Assembly (NCBI RefSeq): GCF_042665195.1
Contig: NZ_JBHTBW010000081.1
Span: 67,860-131,859, forward strand
Length of the DNA: 64,000 nt
Origin: Laceyella putida
Lineage (GTDB): Bacteria > Bacillota > Bacilli > Thermoactinomycetales > Thermoactinomycetaceae
Direction: 5' to 3'
The position numbers were made by a program, and so were the translations under genes. The notes under the pieces were generated by a model that ran no database searches, was not told the DNA's origin, and was given only the letters and a program-made list of their open reading frames with translations. Positions within the stretch are counted from its first letter, which is position 1, and every line of letters begins with the position of its first letter. Below are positions 53,598-61,317 of the stretch, piece by piece.

Positions 53598-54026
53598 ATG
53601 TTGGATACGGATATCCTCATCCCCGGGGCGGATCAATTGTTTGAAACGGTAGAGGTGAACGGACGATATTTTCCCATGCCCGTCTCCTTTCGGGAGTGGG
53701 TACCCTACACCCCGTTTGGGACCGGCCGACTGATCCTGTTTTTCATCATGAAATCATCCGACGGCATCGCCATGAACCAGGCTATTAGGGACGCGATATT
53801 GGAATTGAATCCCAAAGAGCTGTACTGCGATTTTTCTGATCCGGGAGACAAGAACTATGAACGGGAAAAAAGGATCAAGTCTCTCTATGAAGCCTCAGGT
53901 TACGCCTATCCGCGTTCCATTTACGGTTTTGTCCAATTGCTTCGCCAATTCGGTTTGTTGATTGAGGTTAAGGTCGAAGATCACATCTATTTGGCTTCTG
54001 TCTTACGTCCCTATCCAGCTCCCTAG
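53598..54026 (+). CDS. Unrecognised 142-aa protein with uncertain start
   Basis: Reads MLDTDILIPGADQLFETVEVNGRYFPMP...LNPKELYCDFSDPGDKNYEREKR...FVQLLRQFGLLIEVKVEDHIYLASVL; soluble, acidic, mixed alpha/beta; no family recognised with confidence. A fine ribosome site (GAGGAGGG, 53562-53569) lies 28 bases upstream with only ATA (53571) in frame near it. The true start is therefore unclear or has mutated. Confidence 0.6.
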   Translation: MLDTDILIPGADQLFETVEVNGRYFPMPVSFREWVPYTPFGTGRLILFFIMKSSDGIAMNQAIRDAILELNPKELYCDFSDPGDKNYEREKRIKSLYEASGYAYPRSIYGFVQLLRQFGLLIEVKVEDHIYLASVLRPYPAP

Positions 54027-54131
54027 TGATGCACTCGATTTGGCCAATCTTCAGGCGTAAACTGAAACGACTATAGATTTGTGAAATGGCCAAGTGACCG
54101 CCTGTAACAATAAAAAATCAGGCTACATGAC

Positions 54132-54160
54132 GGAGGGGACCCGAAAACGGAGTCCCCTCT
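54132..54160. terminator. Hairpin between two converging small genes
   Basis: GAGGGGAC and GTCCCCTC arms (stem extended by CG pairs) around a short A-rich loop. It sits between the plus gene ending at 54026 and the minus gene ending at 54199 and may serve both. Confidence 0.6.
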
Positions 54161-54198
54161 ATTATCAAAAAAGTGTTTTATCATAGGTGGCATTGAAG

Positions 54199-54315
54199 TT
54201 AAAAATCGAGCTCAATCTTGATTCCGTCATCGTCCTTGTCCACTTCTGCTTCCCGGGAGTCGTTATCCAACTCACCGTGGTGCAATTCCAAATCCATCGG
54301 ATCCCATTCTTTCAT
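54199..54315 (-). CDS. 38-aa acidic protein
   Basis: ATG 54315 with GGAGGAATAAAA upstream. The product reads MKEWDPMDLELHHGELDNDS... and ends DGIKIELDF; 14 of 38 residues are Asp or Glu. Too short for usual gene calls but with good start signals and terminator. No family recognised. Confidence 0.6.
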   Translation of the reverse strand: MKEWDPMDLELHHGELDNDSREAEVDKDDDGIKIELDF

Positions 54316-54571
54316 TTTTATTCCTCCAATTCATTATTTGTTTAAAGAATCAAATAAATTTATTAGTAAAAATATTTGCTGCCAGCAAACAGATTCCTTC
54401 TTGACACTCTTTATCATTTAATATCAACTTTGCCGATAAAAATTGAAAATATCAAATCCCCCCCACTCCCTCTTCTATGTCTTCGGCAAAAAAAATCAAC
54501 AACCAGACAAATTTTTGTGATATATTCATTAATACAAAATAATATGATTATTCATTGCAAGGAGGGTGTTG

Positions 54572-54913
54572 GTGGTGGCCAAACGCAAGAGCAAAAAGCG
54601 CTCCCTATCCGCGGCGGAGTGGGAACAGCTCGCTTCCAAACCGCACTTTCAGGAGCTGATGCGCAAAAAGAAGCGATTTATCATCTCCGCAACTATTTTC
54701 TTTATCCTCTACTATTTTGCATTGCCCATTGGAACAGGGTACTTCACTTTCCTTAACACGCCCATCATCGGCTCTTTAAACGGCGCTTATTTGTTTGCTC
54801 TCTCCCAATTTTTCATGGCATGGATTTTAGCGATACTCTATGTCCGCCACGCAAACAAGCTGGATCAACTCATTGAAGAACTCATCCCCCAACAAAGGAG
54901 GAAGTCATCATGA
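54572..54913 (+). CDS. DUF485 membrane protein (YwcB-like)
   Basis: 113 aa from a GTG at 54572 (AAGGAGG six bases upstream; nearby GTG/TTG codons are alternatives). Two membrane helices (about 36-58 and 75-95), a basic N-terminus and an HxxxxD-like tail. DUF485 proteins accompany acetate-type solute:sodium symporters, and the next gene is one, overlapping by four bases. Confidence 0.9.
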   Translation: MVAKRKSKKRSLSAAEWEQLASKPHFQELMRKKKRFIISATIFFILYYFALPIGTGYFTFLNTPIIGSLNGAYLFALSQFFMAWILAILYVRHANKLDQLIEELIPQQRRKSS

Positions 54914-56412
54914 ACGCCGCGTTTCTCCTCTTTCTTCTCTTCGTTGGCATCACGCTGGTCATCACCTATTGGGCTGCAAAACGAACCAAATCAACCGCTG
55001 ACTTTTACGCCGCGGGCCATGCGATCAAGGGATGGCAAAATGGCATCGCGATTTCCGGCGATTATATGAGTGCCGCTTCGTTTTTGGGCATCGCCGGCTT
55101 GATCTCCCTCTATGGCTATGATGGTTTCTTATACTCGGTGGGATGGCTGGTCGCGTATTTGGTTGTTCTCATTGTGGTGGCGGAGCCCTTGCGCAACTCG
55201 GGCCGTTACACCCTTGCCGACATGCTGGCTTACCGGATGAAAGCCAAACCGGTTCGGTCTGTGGCCGCACTTTCCACTTTGGCCATTTCCACTTTCTATA
55301 TGATCGCGCAGTTGGTTGGTGCCGGAGCCATCATCAAGTTGCTGTTGGGACTGAATTATGAGTCCTCCATTATTATCATCGGAGCGCTCATGATCCTGTA
55401 TGTGGTGTTTGGCGGCATGTTGGCCACAACCTGGGTCCAGATCGTCAAAGCCGTGTTGCTCATGGCGGGCACCATTTTGTTAAGCCTGATGGTCTTGGCC
55501 AAGTCGGACTTCAGCCTGGTCAACATGTTTGACCAAGTCTCCGCCAAATTTGGACAAGACTACTTGGAGCCGGGACTCCTCTATAAAAACCCTCTCGACA
55601 ACATCTCCCTCGGATTGGCGTTGCTCGCGGGGACAGCCGGCTTGCCCCACATTTTAATTCGCTTTTATACCGTTCCTACGGCCAAGGAAGCCCGGATTTC
55701 GGTCGTATGGGCCATGTTCATCATTGGGGCTTTCTACATCATGACCACCTTCCTCGGTTTTGGTGCCGCCTTGTTCGTGGGGCCGGAGAAAATCACCTCA
55801 TTTGATAAAGCGGGCAATATGGCCGCACCCCTGCTCGCGCAAGCGTTGGGTGGCCAGTTCTTCCTTGCCTTTATTTCCGCCGTCGCTTTCGCCACCATTC
55901 TCGCCGTCGTCGCCGGCCTGGTCATCTCTGCCGCCGGGGCCTTTGCCCATGACTTTTACGCCAATGTGCTGCGCGGTGGCAAGGCAACAGAAAAAGAGCA
56001 GATGCGCGTGGCCAAGTGGGCATCCGTCGGGGTCGGCATCGCCTCGATCATCTTGGCGCTCCTTTGCAAAGATCAAAATGTCGCGTTTCTCGTCTCACTC
56101 GCCTTTGCCGTAGCGGCCAGCGCCAATCTGCCCGTCATCCTCTTCACGCTGTTTTGGAAGCGCTTTAACACAAGTGGTGCGGTCATCGGCATGTTAACCG
56201 GATTGATCAGTTCCATCATCTTGGTTTTGATCAGCCCCAACTTGCTTCCGCCCGAACAAGCTATCTTCCCCCTAAAAAACCCGGCACTCTTATCTGTCCC
56301 GCTCGGCTTTTTGGGTGCCATCGTCGGCACTTTCCTCTCCCGCGAACCGGAATCGGAACAGAAATACAACGAACTCTTGGTTCGCTCCAACACCGGAATT
56401 GGAATGGAGTAA
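54910..56412 (+). CDS. Sodium:solute symporter, ActP/YwcA-like (acetate)
   Basis: 500 aa with 13 or so helices. SSS-family motifs: DFYAAGHAIKGWQNGIAISGDYMSAASFLG, GAGAIIKLLLG, GLPHILIRFYTVPTAKEAR and FGAALFVGPEKI. Close in arrangement to E. coli ActP and B. subtilis YwcA, which import acetate or other short carboxylates. Translationally coupled to the DUF485 gene. Confidence 0.9.
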   Translation: MNAAFLLFLLFVGITLVITYWAAKRTKSTADFYAAGHAIKGWQNGIAISGDYMSAASFLGIAGLISLYGYDGFLYSVGWLVAYLVVLIVVAEPLRNSGRYTLADMLAYRMKAKPVRSVAALSTLAISTFYMIAQLVGAGAIIKLLLGLNYESSIIIIGALMILYVVFGGMLATTWVQIVKAVLLMAGTILLSLMVLAKSDFSLVNMFDQVSAKFGQDYLEPGLLYKNPLDNISLGLALLAGTAGLPHILIRFYTVPTAKEARISVVWAMFIIGAFYIMTTFLGFGAALFVGPEKITSFDKAGNMAAPLLAQALGGQFFLAFISAVAFATILAVVAGLVISAAGAFAHDFYANVLRGGKATEKEQMRVAKWASVGVGIASIILALLCKDQNVAFLVSLAFAVAASANLPVILFTLFWKRFNTSGAVIGMLTGLISSIILVLISPNLLPPEQAIFPLKNPALLSVPLGFLGAIVGTFLSREPESEQKYNELLVRSNTGIGME

Positions 56413-56428
56413 ACCGGCACATCACAAA

Positions 56429-56711
56429 AAAGTCTCCCACCACCACAGCGAGAGATAACAAAACAATAAATCCCAAAGGAGGAAGATTTTTGAAAGCGTA
56501 GTGACTGGGAGCTGTTAATCAAGCGGAGTGCCGAACGAAAGAAGAAAGCGGGCAACGGAGCGATAGCGACAACGAATGTGATTGTTGCCCGCGCCGGAGT
56601 TCGGCGACGGAGCCACTTCCCGATAAGGCGACCAAGGAACGCAGACTCAAAAATCGACTCCGAGGCCACTTTGTCAGCAAGTTCAAAGTCTCCCGCTACC
56701 ACAGCGAGAGA
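56429..56711. repeat. Structured non-coding segment between 27-bp direct repeats
   Basis: Two copies of AAAGTCTCCC-(A/G)C(C/T)-ACCACAGCGAGAGA (56429-56455 and 56685-56711; 25 of 27 bases equal) frame about 230 bases with no gene. Inside, nested stems are evident: GCCGAAC (56530-56536) with GTTCGGC (56599-56605), and GCGGGCAAC (56548-56556) with GTTGCCCGC (56584-56592). The right copy folds with CTTTCTTTTT into a plus-strand terminator; the left copy lacks its closing arm. It could be a small RNA gene or a MITE-like insertion in a terminator. Confidence 0.6.
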
Positions 56712-56719
56712 CTTTCTTT

Positions 56720-57802
56720 TTACTGTTCTCCTTGCTTGCTTATCGAACGCAATCGCAACAATCGATACAGATGGCTTACCACCACTTTCAACACCGCATA
56801 AGTCGGCACAGCCAGCAACAACCCCAAGAAACCGCCCAAACTGCCTGCGACTAGCAATATTAAAATAATCGTTAACGGATGCACATCCAAGCTTTTTCCC
56901 ATCACATAGGGGGAAACCAAATTCCCCTCCAACTGCTGGGCCACCAGCGCAACCACGAGCACCCACACCACCATCATCGGCGAGTCGATGAGCGCCACAA
57001 TCACGGCGGGAATCGTCCCGATAAACGGACCCACGAGAGGGATCACATTGGTGAACATAGTCACCAAGGCCAAAATCAGCGAGTAATCAATGCCGATGAT
57101 CAAATAGCCGATATAAACCAAGACACCCACCAACAAACTGACGAGCACCTGCCCCTTAATATAAGAGCTGAGCGCAAAATCCATATCAGCCAAAATCCGA
57201 AGCCCTTGCTGCCGCTCTTTCTCAGGCAACAAACGCAAAAAGTAAGGCGGAAATCTCTCCCCTTCCTTTAACATGTAATACAAGATAAACGGAACCGTCA
57301 CAAAGACAACGATAATATTGGTGATCACCGAGAAGAAACTGGCTATATTCGCCCCGATCGCCGACAAACTGCTTTTCAAGTACTTGGTCGCGGCCGTCAC
57401 CACTTGGTTCCAGTCCACATAACTTGCCACCCATGGATGATGGCTCCACTTGATCAGTTGCTTTTGCGCCCCATCAATCATATGGGGCAAATTGAGGAGC
57501 AAGCGGTCAAACTGCTCCTTTAAAAGCGGCCCGATCAAAAAGCCCAACAACACGAACAAGCCAATGACCAAGAGGTAAATCAGCAAAATGCCCCATCCCC
57601 GCGGGACACCCCGCCTTTCCAAAAACTGCACCACCGGTCGAAACAGGTAAAACAACACCCCCGCAACAAGGAACGGAAAAAAGAGCGTCTGCACCAGAAT
57701 AACCAACGGGCGGAAAATGAACTGCACCTTATTGGCCAATAAAACAATCAGCAGAATCACAATGATTCCGTATCCCAAGCGAAACATCTTTGATTGCGGC
57801 AT
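56720..57802 (-). CDS. AI-2E/PerM-family transporter
   Basis: 360 aa from ATG 57802; the 468-codon frame extends into the upstream YihY gene and is rejected. Eight helices with the PerM/AI-2E pattern: N-terminal pair (10-60), a soluble part (about 80-160), then FFSVITNIIVVFVTVPFILYYMLKEGERFP and MFTNVIPLVGPFIGTIPAVIVAL. Members export autoinducer-2, act as Na+/H+ antiporters or have unknown roles, so the substrate is not assigned. Confidence 0.9.
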   Translation of the reverse strand: MPQSKMFRLGYGIIVILLIVLLANKVQFIFRPLVILVQTLFFPFLVAGVLFYLFRPVVQFLERRGVPRGWGILLIYLLVIGLFVLLGFLIGPLLKEQFDRLLLNLPHMIDGAQKQLIKWSHHPWVASYVDWNQVVTAATKYLKSSLSAIGANIASFFSVITNIIVVFVTVPFILYYMLKEGERFPPYFLRLLPEKERQQGLRILADMDFALSSYIKGQVLVSLLVGVLVYIGYLIIGIDYSLILALVTMFTNVIPLVGPFIGTIPAVIVALIDSPMMVVWVLVVALVAQQLEGNLVSPYVMGKSLDVHPLTIILILLVAGSLGGFLGLLLAVPTYAVLKVVVSHLYRLLRLRSISKQGEQ

Positions 57803-57810
57803 CTCCTCAC

Positions 57811-58632
57811 CTAACTTTCTGTTTGGTTTTTCACTTTGCATATCACCGCATTTAACAGCCCACCCAATATTAATACCATAGAAGATAGATAAAACCATCC
57901 CACCAAAATGATAATCGCCCCCAAATTTCCATAGACCAGGGAGTAATTGTCGAACGAAACATAATAAGAAAACCCAAGCGAACCGAGTTGCCAGCCCACC
58001 ATCACAAAAATGGCCCCCGGCAGCGCTTGTCCAAACGTAACTTTGGTATTGGGGGTGTACTTGTACAAACACCAAAAAACCACAAAAATCACCAGACTGC
58101 TCAAAAGCCAGCGAATCCATGTCCACACTTCATAAAACCACTCAGTCACGCCAAACATCTGAAAGACATAATGTCCCAGCACTTTACCGAATACAGGAAG
58201 CATCAGCGAGAGCACCAATGCCCCCAACAAACCAAACATCAAGAATATTCCCAGCAATGCCTGCATCCAAAACGATCTTTCTTTGTGAACGTTATAAGCA
58301 TTATCCAAAATGCGGATAATGGATTGAAAGACCACAGAGGCCAGATAGACCGTGATCACCAAACTGAGCGAAAAGATCCCTTCCCTCCGTTCATCCAAAA
58401 TCGCCGCCAAATTGGATTCCAACAATTCAAAGGTCGTAGGCGGCGCATACGGCTTAATCATGACAAGAATATCCGCGCTGGTGAACGGCAAAAACCCCAA
58501 CACGGTGACAGCGAGAAGCAAAAACGGAAAAATCGACATCAAGATATAATATGCAAGTTGAGCGGACAAATCAAAAACCCGCTCCTCCACCCATCTTTTT
58601 TTTAATTCTTTCATAATCAGTACCAGTCTCAT
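57811..58632 (-). CDS. YihY/BrkB-family inner-membrane protein
   Basis: 273 aa; GGAGGAACG precedes ATG. Six helices and the family landmarks LSAQLAYYILMSIFPFLLL, a YKYTPNTKVTFGQALPGAIF loop and YGNLGAIIILVGWFYLSSMVLILGG. Once called ribonuclease BN, the family is now regarded as transport-like or of unknown function. Eight bases upstream of the AI-2E gene, same transcript. Confidence 0.92.
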   Translation of the reverse strand: MRLVLIMKELKKRWVEERVFDLSAQLAYYILMSIFPFLLLAVTVLGFLPFTSADILVMIKPYAPPTTFELLESNLAAILDERREGIFSLSLVITVYLASVVFQSIIRILDNAYNVHKERSFWMQALLGIFLMFGLLGALVLSLMLPVFGKVLGHYVFQMFGVTEWFYEVWTWIRWLLSSLVIFVVFWCLYKYTPNTKVTFGQALPGAIFVMVGWQLGSLGFSYYVSFDNYSLVYGNLGAIIILVGWFYLSSMVLILGGLLNAVICKVKNQTES

Positions 58633-58733
58633 CGTTCCTCCTCAGCTCTTTAAAACAGGGTGTCATTGAATCACATTTCCTTTTTTATACATATTTAACA
58701 ACTCTTCTTCTGCATAATCCATCTTTCTTCTTT

Positions 58734-58757
58734 TATATTTAAGAAAATTTAAATATA
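58734..58757 (+). promoter_or_regulatory. Operator-like palindrome upstream of the HTH-TPR regulator
   Basis: TATATTTAA, 6 bases, TTAAATATA: 9-bp perfect arms. It lies about 30 bases upstream of a TATAAT (58788-58793) and 66 bases before the regulator ATG. Its position and symmetry fit an autoregulatory site for a dimeric HTH protein; chance is possible in AT-rich DNA. Confidence 0.5.
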
Positions 58758-58822
58758 ATAGTTCCCAATTTTTTTAATACGGTGTAATATAATAATAATC
58801 CACTACTTGTGAGGTGATCGGC

Positions 58823-60154
58823 ATGAGAACATTAGCGTTACACGAGATTGGTGAAGTCATTCGCAAGGTCAGAAAAGAGCGCGGACTACGACTGGAAGAT
58901 TTGGCCGACGAAAACATTTCCCCGGCTACAGTCAGTAACATCGAACGGGGAGTGGCTCACGTCAGCCCCGAAAAAATTTCATATTTGCTGGAAAAATTGG
59001 ACCTCCCTATGAACAAGCTGCCAGAAATGCTGGTGAAAGAACAGGCTGAATTAAAAAAAGTGAAGTTTAAACTACTTACCGTCGCCACGCTAAGACAAAT
59101 CGGCCTCATCGATGAAGCCCTCCAGCGTTTGGAAGAATTGGTGCTGGATGAGACACATCCGTACATCGCTCACGCATATTATTTCAAAGGCAAATGTTAC
59201 ATGTCAAAGAAAAAGTGGAAGCAAGCAGAACGCGCATTATACAATGCCCTTCGCCTAACCCAGCAAAACCCATATAAAGACCACAATATGGAGTCGGCAA
59301 GTTACTTGCTGTTGAGCTTGATCAGCTATTACCAAAACCGGATGGAACAAGCCCTCTCCTTTACCGACAATGGGTTGGAAACGTTTGTGGAAAATGGGGA
59401 AAACCAGCACATCAAAATCTTGCTATATAGAAATAAAGGGATTTATTTGCACCGCTTGGGACGAATTACGGAAGGAATGCGGCTGGTTCAAGAAGTATGG
59501 TCTCAAATTCAGAATATTTCAGATGCGAGTACTTTGCTTGGTTTCTATTGGTTGCGGGCGGAATTTTCGAGATTAATCGGGATATATGAAGAATCTATCG
59601 AATATGCTGAAGAAGGCATTGAAATTGCAAGGCGCAACAAGTTGTACGATAGTATGTGCGACCTCTGGATTGTGTTGGGAAGTGCCTATACGTCCACAAG
59701 GGAATGGTCCATGGCCGAAACATCCTTTAAAATGGCACTGAAATTGGAAGAAAAACATGCCGAAGAACAACGCGTCACTAAGGTGTACAACCGTCTAGGC
59801 AAGCTGTACATGAAACAAAGCAGAATGGAGGATGCCAGAGCCGCCCTGCAAAAAGCGATCCAATACGCGGAAAAATACAATGACTTCAAACATCTGAGCA
59901 CCGGCCTCCTCAGCCTTGGCGACCTCACATATTCCAACGGCAAAACGGAGGAAGCCATCTTGTATTATAAAAAGGCGCTGAATCTGACCCAAAAACATGG
60001 ATATAAAGAAAAGGAGTACAAGGCTTGGTTTAGCCTCGCGAAATGCTACGATGGAGTGGACGAGCAGGAATTTCAGAATTGCATGCGAAATATGTATAAT
60101 ACAAAAAGAGAATTTGCTAGGATGGAGGTAGAAGAACATGATTTTAAAGATTAA
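58823..60154 (+). CDS. RRNPP-type HTH-TPR transcriptional regulator
   Basis: 443 aa from ATG 58823 (GAGGTGATCGGC); GTG 58814 is less well placed. The N-terminal HTH_3/XRE domain (about 6-62) contains IGEVIRKVRKERGLRLEDLA and NISPATVSNIERG. The remaining 370 residues are TPR repeats, for example YYFKGKCYMSKKKWKQAERALYNAL, FKMALKLEEKH, VYNRLGKLYMKQSRMEDARAAL and LSLGDLTYSNGKTEEAILYYKKAL. This is the PlcR/NprR architecture, in which TPRs bind a re-imported peptide. The gene's last 17 bases overlap a small secreted repeat-peptide gene, the typical receptor-pheromone order. Confidence 0.9.
   Translation: MRTLALHEIGEVIRKVRKERGLRLEDLADENISPATVSNIERGVAHVSPEKISYLLEKLDLPMNKLPEMLVKEQAELKKVKFKLLTVATLRQIGLIDEALQRLEELVLDETHPYIAHAYYFKGKCYMSKKKWKQAERALYNALRLTQQNPYKDHNMESASYLLLSLISYYQNRMEQALSFTDNGLETFVENGENQHIKILLYRNKGIYLHRLGRITEGMRLVQEVWSQIQNISDASTLLGFYWLRAEFSRLIGIYEESIEYAEEGIEIARRNKLYDSMCDLWIVLGSAYTSTREWSMAETSFKMALKLEEKHAEEQRVTKVYNRLGKLYMKQSRMEDARAALQKAIQYAEKYNDFKHLSTGLLSLGDLTYSNGKTEEAILYYKKALNLTQKHGYKEKEYKAWFSLAKCYDGVDEQEFQNCMRNMYNTKREFARMEVEEHDFKD
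60095..60100 (+). promoter_or_regulatory. Possible internal -10 element for the pheromone gene
   Basis: TATAAT inside the 3' end of the regulator gene, 37 bases before the peptide ATG; TTCAGA at 60072 would be a weak -35 (17-base spacer). Separate promoters are usual for Phr/PapR-type genes. Low certainty. Confidence 0.35.
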
Positions 60155-60389
60155 AAGTCTTTCTCTCGCTATGGTTGTCGTCGGAATTGCTATCTCTACT
60201 GTATTTGGGCTTGTCAGCCAAGTAGAGAATGCTACGCTTGCGAGTCAAGAACCGGGTTGGCCGGCACCCGACATCGAAAGTCAAGAGCCTGGCTGGCCCA
60301 CTCCGGTTTTCGCCAGCCAAGAACCCGGCTGGCCCGCTCCGGTTTTCGCCAGCCAAGAACCCGGCTGGCCTACTCCACCCGTAGCCTAA
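60138..60389 (+). CDS. Secreted repeat-peptide precursor, probable multicopy quorum-sensing pheromone
   Basis: 83 aa; GGAGGTAGAAGAAC precedes ATG. Basic start and hydrophobic core (MILKIKSLSLAMVVVG, residues 1-26) form an export signal, with a plausible cleavage near ATLA (35). Residues 36-83 are four exact-length 12-residue units at 36-47, 48-59, 60-71 and 72-83. Each starts SQEPGWP; the variable parts are APDIE, TPVFA, APVFA and TPPVA. Gene overlaps the HTH-TPR regulator and ends before a terminator. In RRNPP systems such precursors are exported, trimmed, re-imported and bound by the regulator. A single precursor yielding four copies is unusual. Confidence 0.88.
   Translation: MILKIKSLSLAMVVVGIAISTVFGLVSQVENATLASQEPGWPAPDIESQEPGWPTPVFASQEPGWPAPVFASQEPGWPTPPVA
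60243..60386 (+). repeat. Four in-frame 36-base tandem repeats in the pheromone gene
   Basis: Units at 60243-60278, 60279-60314, 60315-60350 and 60351-60386. Units 2-4 are the most alike at DNA level; unit 1 has diverged (CCGGGTTGGCCG, GACATCGAA), mostly at third positions in the core, which shows selection for the SQEPGWP peptide. Confidence 0.95.
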
Positions 60390-60405
60390 TGCTTTATCTT
60401 TTGCA

Positions 60406-60436
60406 AAAGCAGAGTTCCCATAAGGACTCTGCTTTT
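60406..60436 (+). terminator. Intrinsic terminator of the regulator-pheromone cassette
   Basis: AAAGCAGAGT, 10-base loop, ACTCTGCTTT, T. Confidence 0.85.
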
Positions 60437-60468
60437 ATCGTTAACTTTTGGTGTTTCCCCACAAACCC

Positions 60469-60498
60469 TTCACTCGGCAAAAGTGGTTGTGATATACT
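60469..60498 (+). promoter_or_regulatory. Predicted promoter of the dapH operon
   Basis: TTCACT, 18 bases, TATACT with upstream TG (extended -10). The leader is only about 35 nt, too short for a lysine riboswitch. Confidence 0.55.
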
Positions 60499-60538
60499 TT
60501 CAATGATTGGAACGTTCCTATAGAAAGGATGCCTAAAG

Positions 60539-61249
60539 ATGAAAGAGATGAACGCATACGAGATTATTGAATTCATTCAAAAAAGCGAAAAGAAAACCCC
60601 GGTTAAGATACATATTAAAGGCCAACTGGATCAAATTGATTTCGGTCCCCAAGTCCAATCTTTTGTCACGGGAAAAGTGGGTGTCGTCTTTGGAGATTGG
60701 AAAGATCTTGAACCGATTCTGACTGCCCACAAAGATCACATCGAAGATATGGTGATCGAGCATGACCGCCGCAACTCCGCAATTCCGCTATTGGACATGA
60801 AAAACATCCCAGCCCGGATTGAACCTGGCGCCATCATCCGCGACCAAGTTGAGATTGGGCAAAATGCGGTCATCATGATGGGCGCCGTCATCAACATCGG
60901 CGCTGTCATCGGTGAAGGAACCATGATTGACATGAATGCGGTGATCGGTGGCCGCGGCACCATCGGCAAGAACTGCCATATCGGCGCAGGTGCTGTCATC
61001 GCGGGCGTGATTGAGCCACCATCCGCCACTCCTGTGATCGTCGAAGATGATGTCGTCATCGGTGCCAATGCCGTCGTCTTGGAAGGGGTACGAATCGGAA
61101 AAGGCTCTGTTGTCGCGGCAGGGGCCATCGTAACCAAAGATGTGCCGCCAAACGTTGTTGTTGCCGGCACACCGGCTCGCATCATCAAAGAGATCGATGA
61201 CCAAACCCGTTCCAAAACGGAAATCATCCAAGCCTTGCGCGATCTATAA
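60539..61249 (+). CDS. dapH: 2,3,4,5-tetrahydropyridine-2,6-dicarboxylate N-acetyltransferase
   Basis: 236 aa; AAAGGATGCCTAAAG precedes ATG. The first 80 residues form the DapH N-terminal domain (MNAYEIIEFIQKSEKKTPVK). The rest is a left-handed beta-helix of hexapeptides (IEIGQNAVIMMGAVINIGAVIGEGTMIDMNAVIGG region, quoted as IGEGTMIDMNAVIGG) with NCHIGAGAVIAGV and an acetyl-CoA site. It acetylates tetrahydrodipicolinate at the first step of the acetylase branch to meso-diaminopimelate and lysine. Heads the dap operon. Confidence 0.97.
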   Translation: MKEMNAYEIIEFIQKSEKKTPVKIHIKGQLDQIDFGPQVQSFVTGKVGVVFGDWKDLEPILTAHKDHIEDMVIEHDRRNSAIPLLDMKNIPARIEPGAIIRDQVEIGQNAVIMMGAVINIGAVIGEGTMIDMNAVIGGRGTIGKNCHIGAGAVIAGVIEPPSATPVIVEDDVVIGANAVVLEGVRIGKGSVVAAGAIVTKDVPPNVVVAGTPARIIKEIDDQTRSKTEIIQALRDL

Positions 61250-61263
61250 ACGAACTTCATTCC

Positions 61264-61279
61264 AGGCCCTTCGGGGCCT
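61264..61279 (+). other. TTCG-tetraloop hairpin between dapH and the aminotransferase gene
   Basis: AGGCCC-TTCG-GGGCCT, an extra-stable tetraloop 15 bases after the dapH stop. Weak T tail, so more likely an mRNA processing/stability element than a terminator. Confidence 0.5.
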
Positions 61280-61317
61280 CCTTTACTATCACGAGCCTTC
61301 ACTGGGAGTGAACCTTC

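Noticed and set aside
56578..56868. 96-codon plus-strand frame in the structured segment
   Set aside because: No start signals, overlaps the AI-2E gene 3' end antisense, and the region is better explained by base-paired stems.
60243..60386. Repeat array as CRISPR
   Set aside because: Units are contiguous, in frame and coding, with no spacers and no cas genes.
60499..60538. Lysine riboswitch before dapH
   Set aside because: The predicted leader is about 35 nt, far too short for an L-box.
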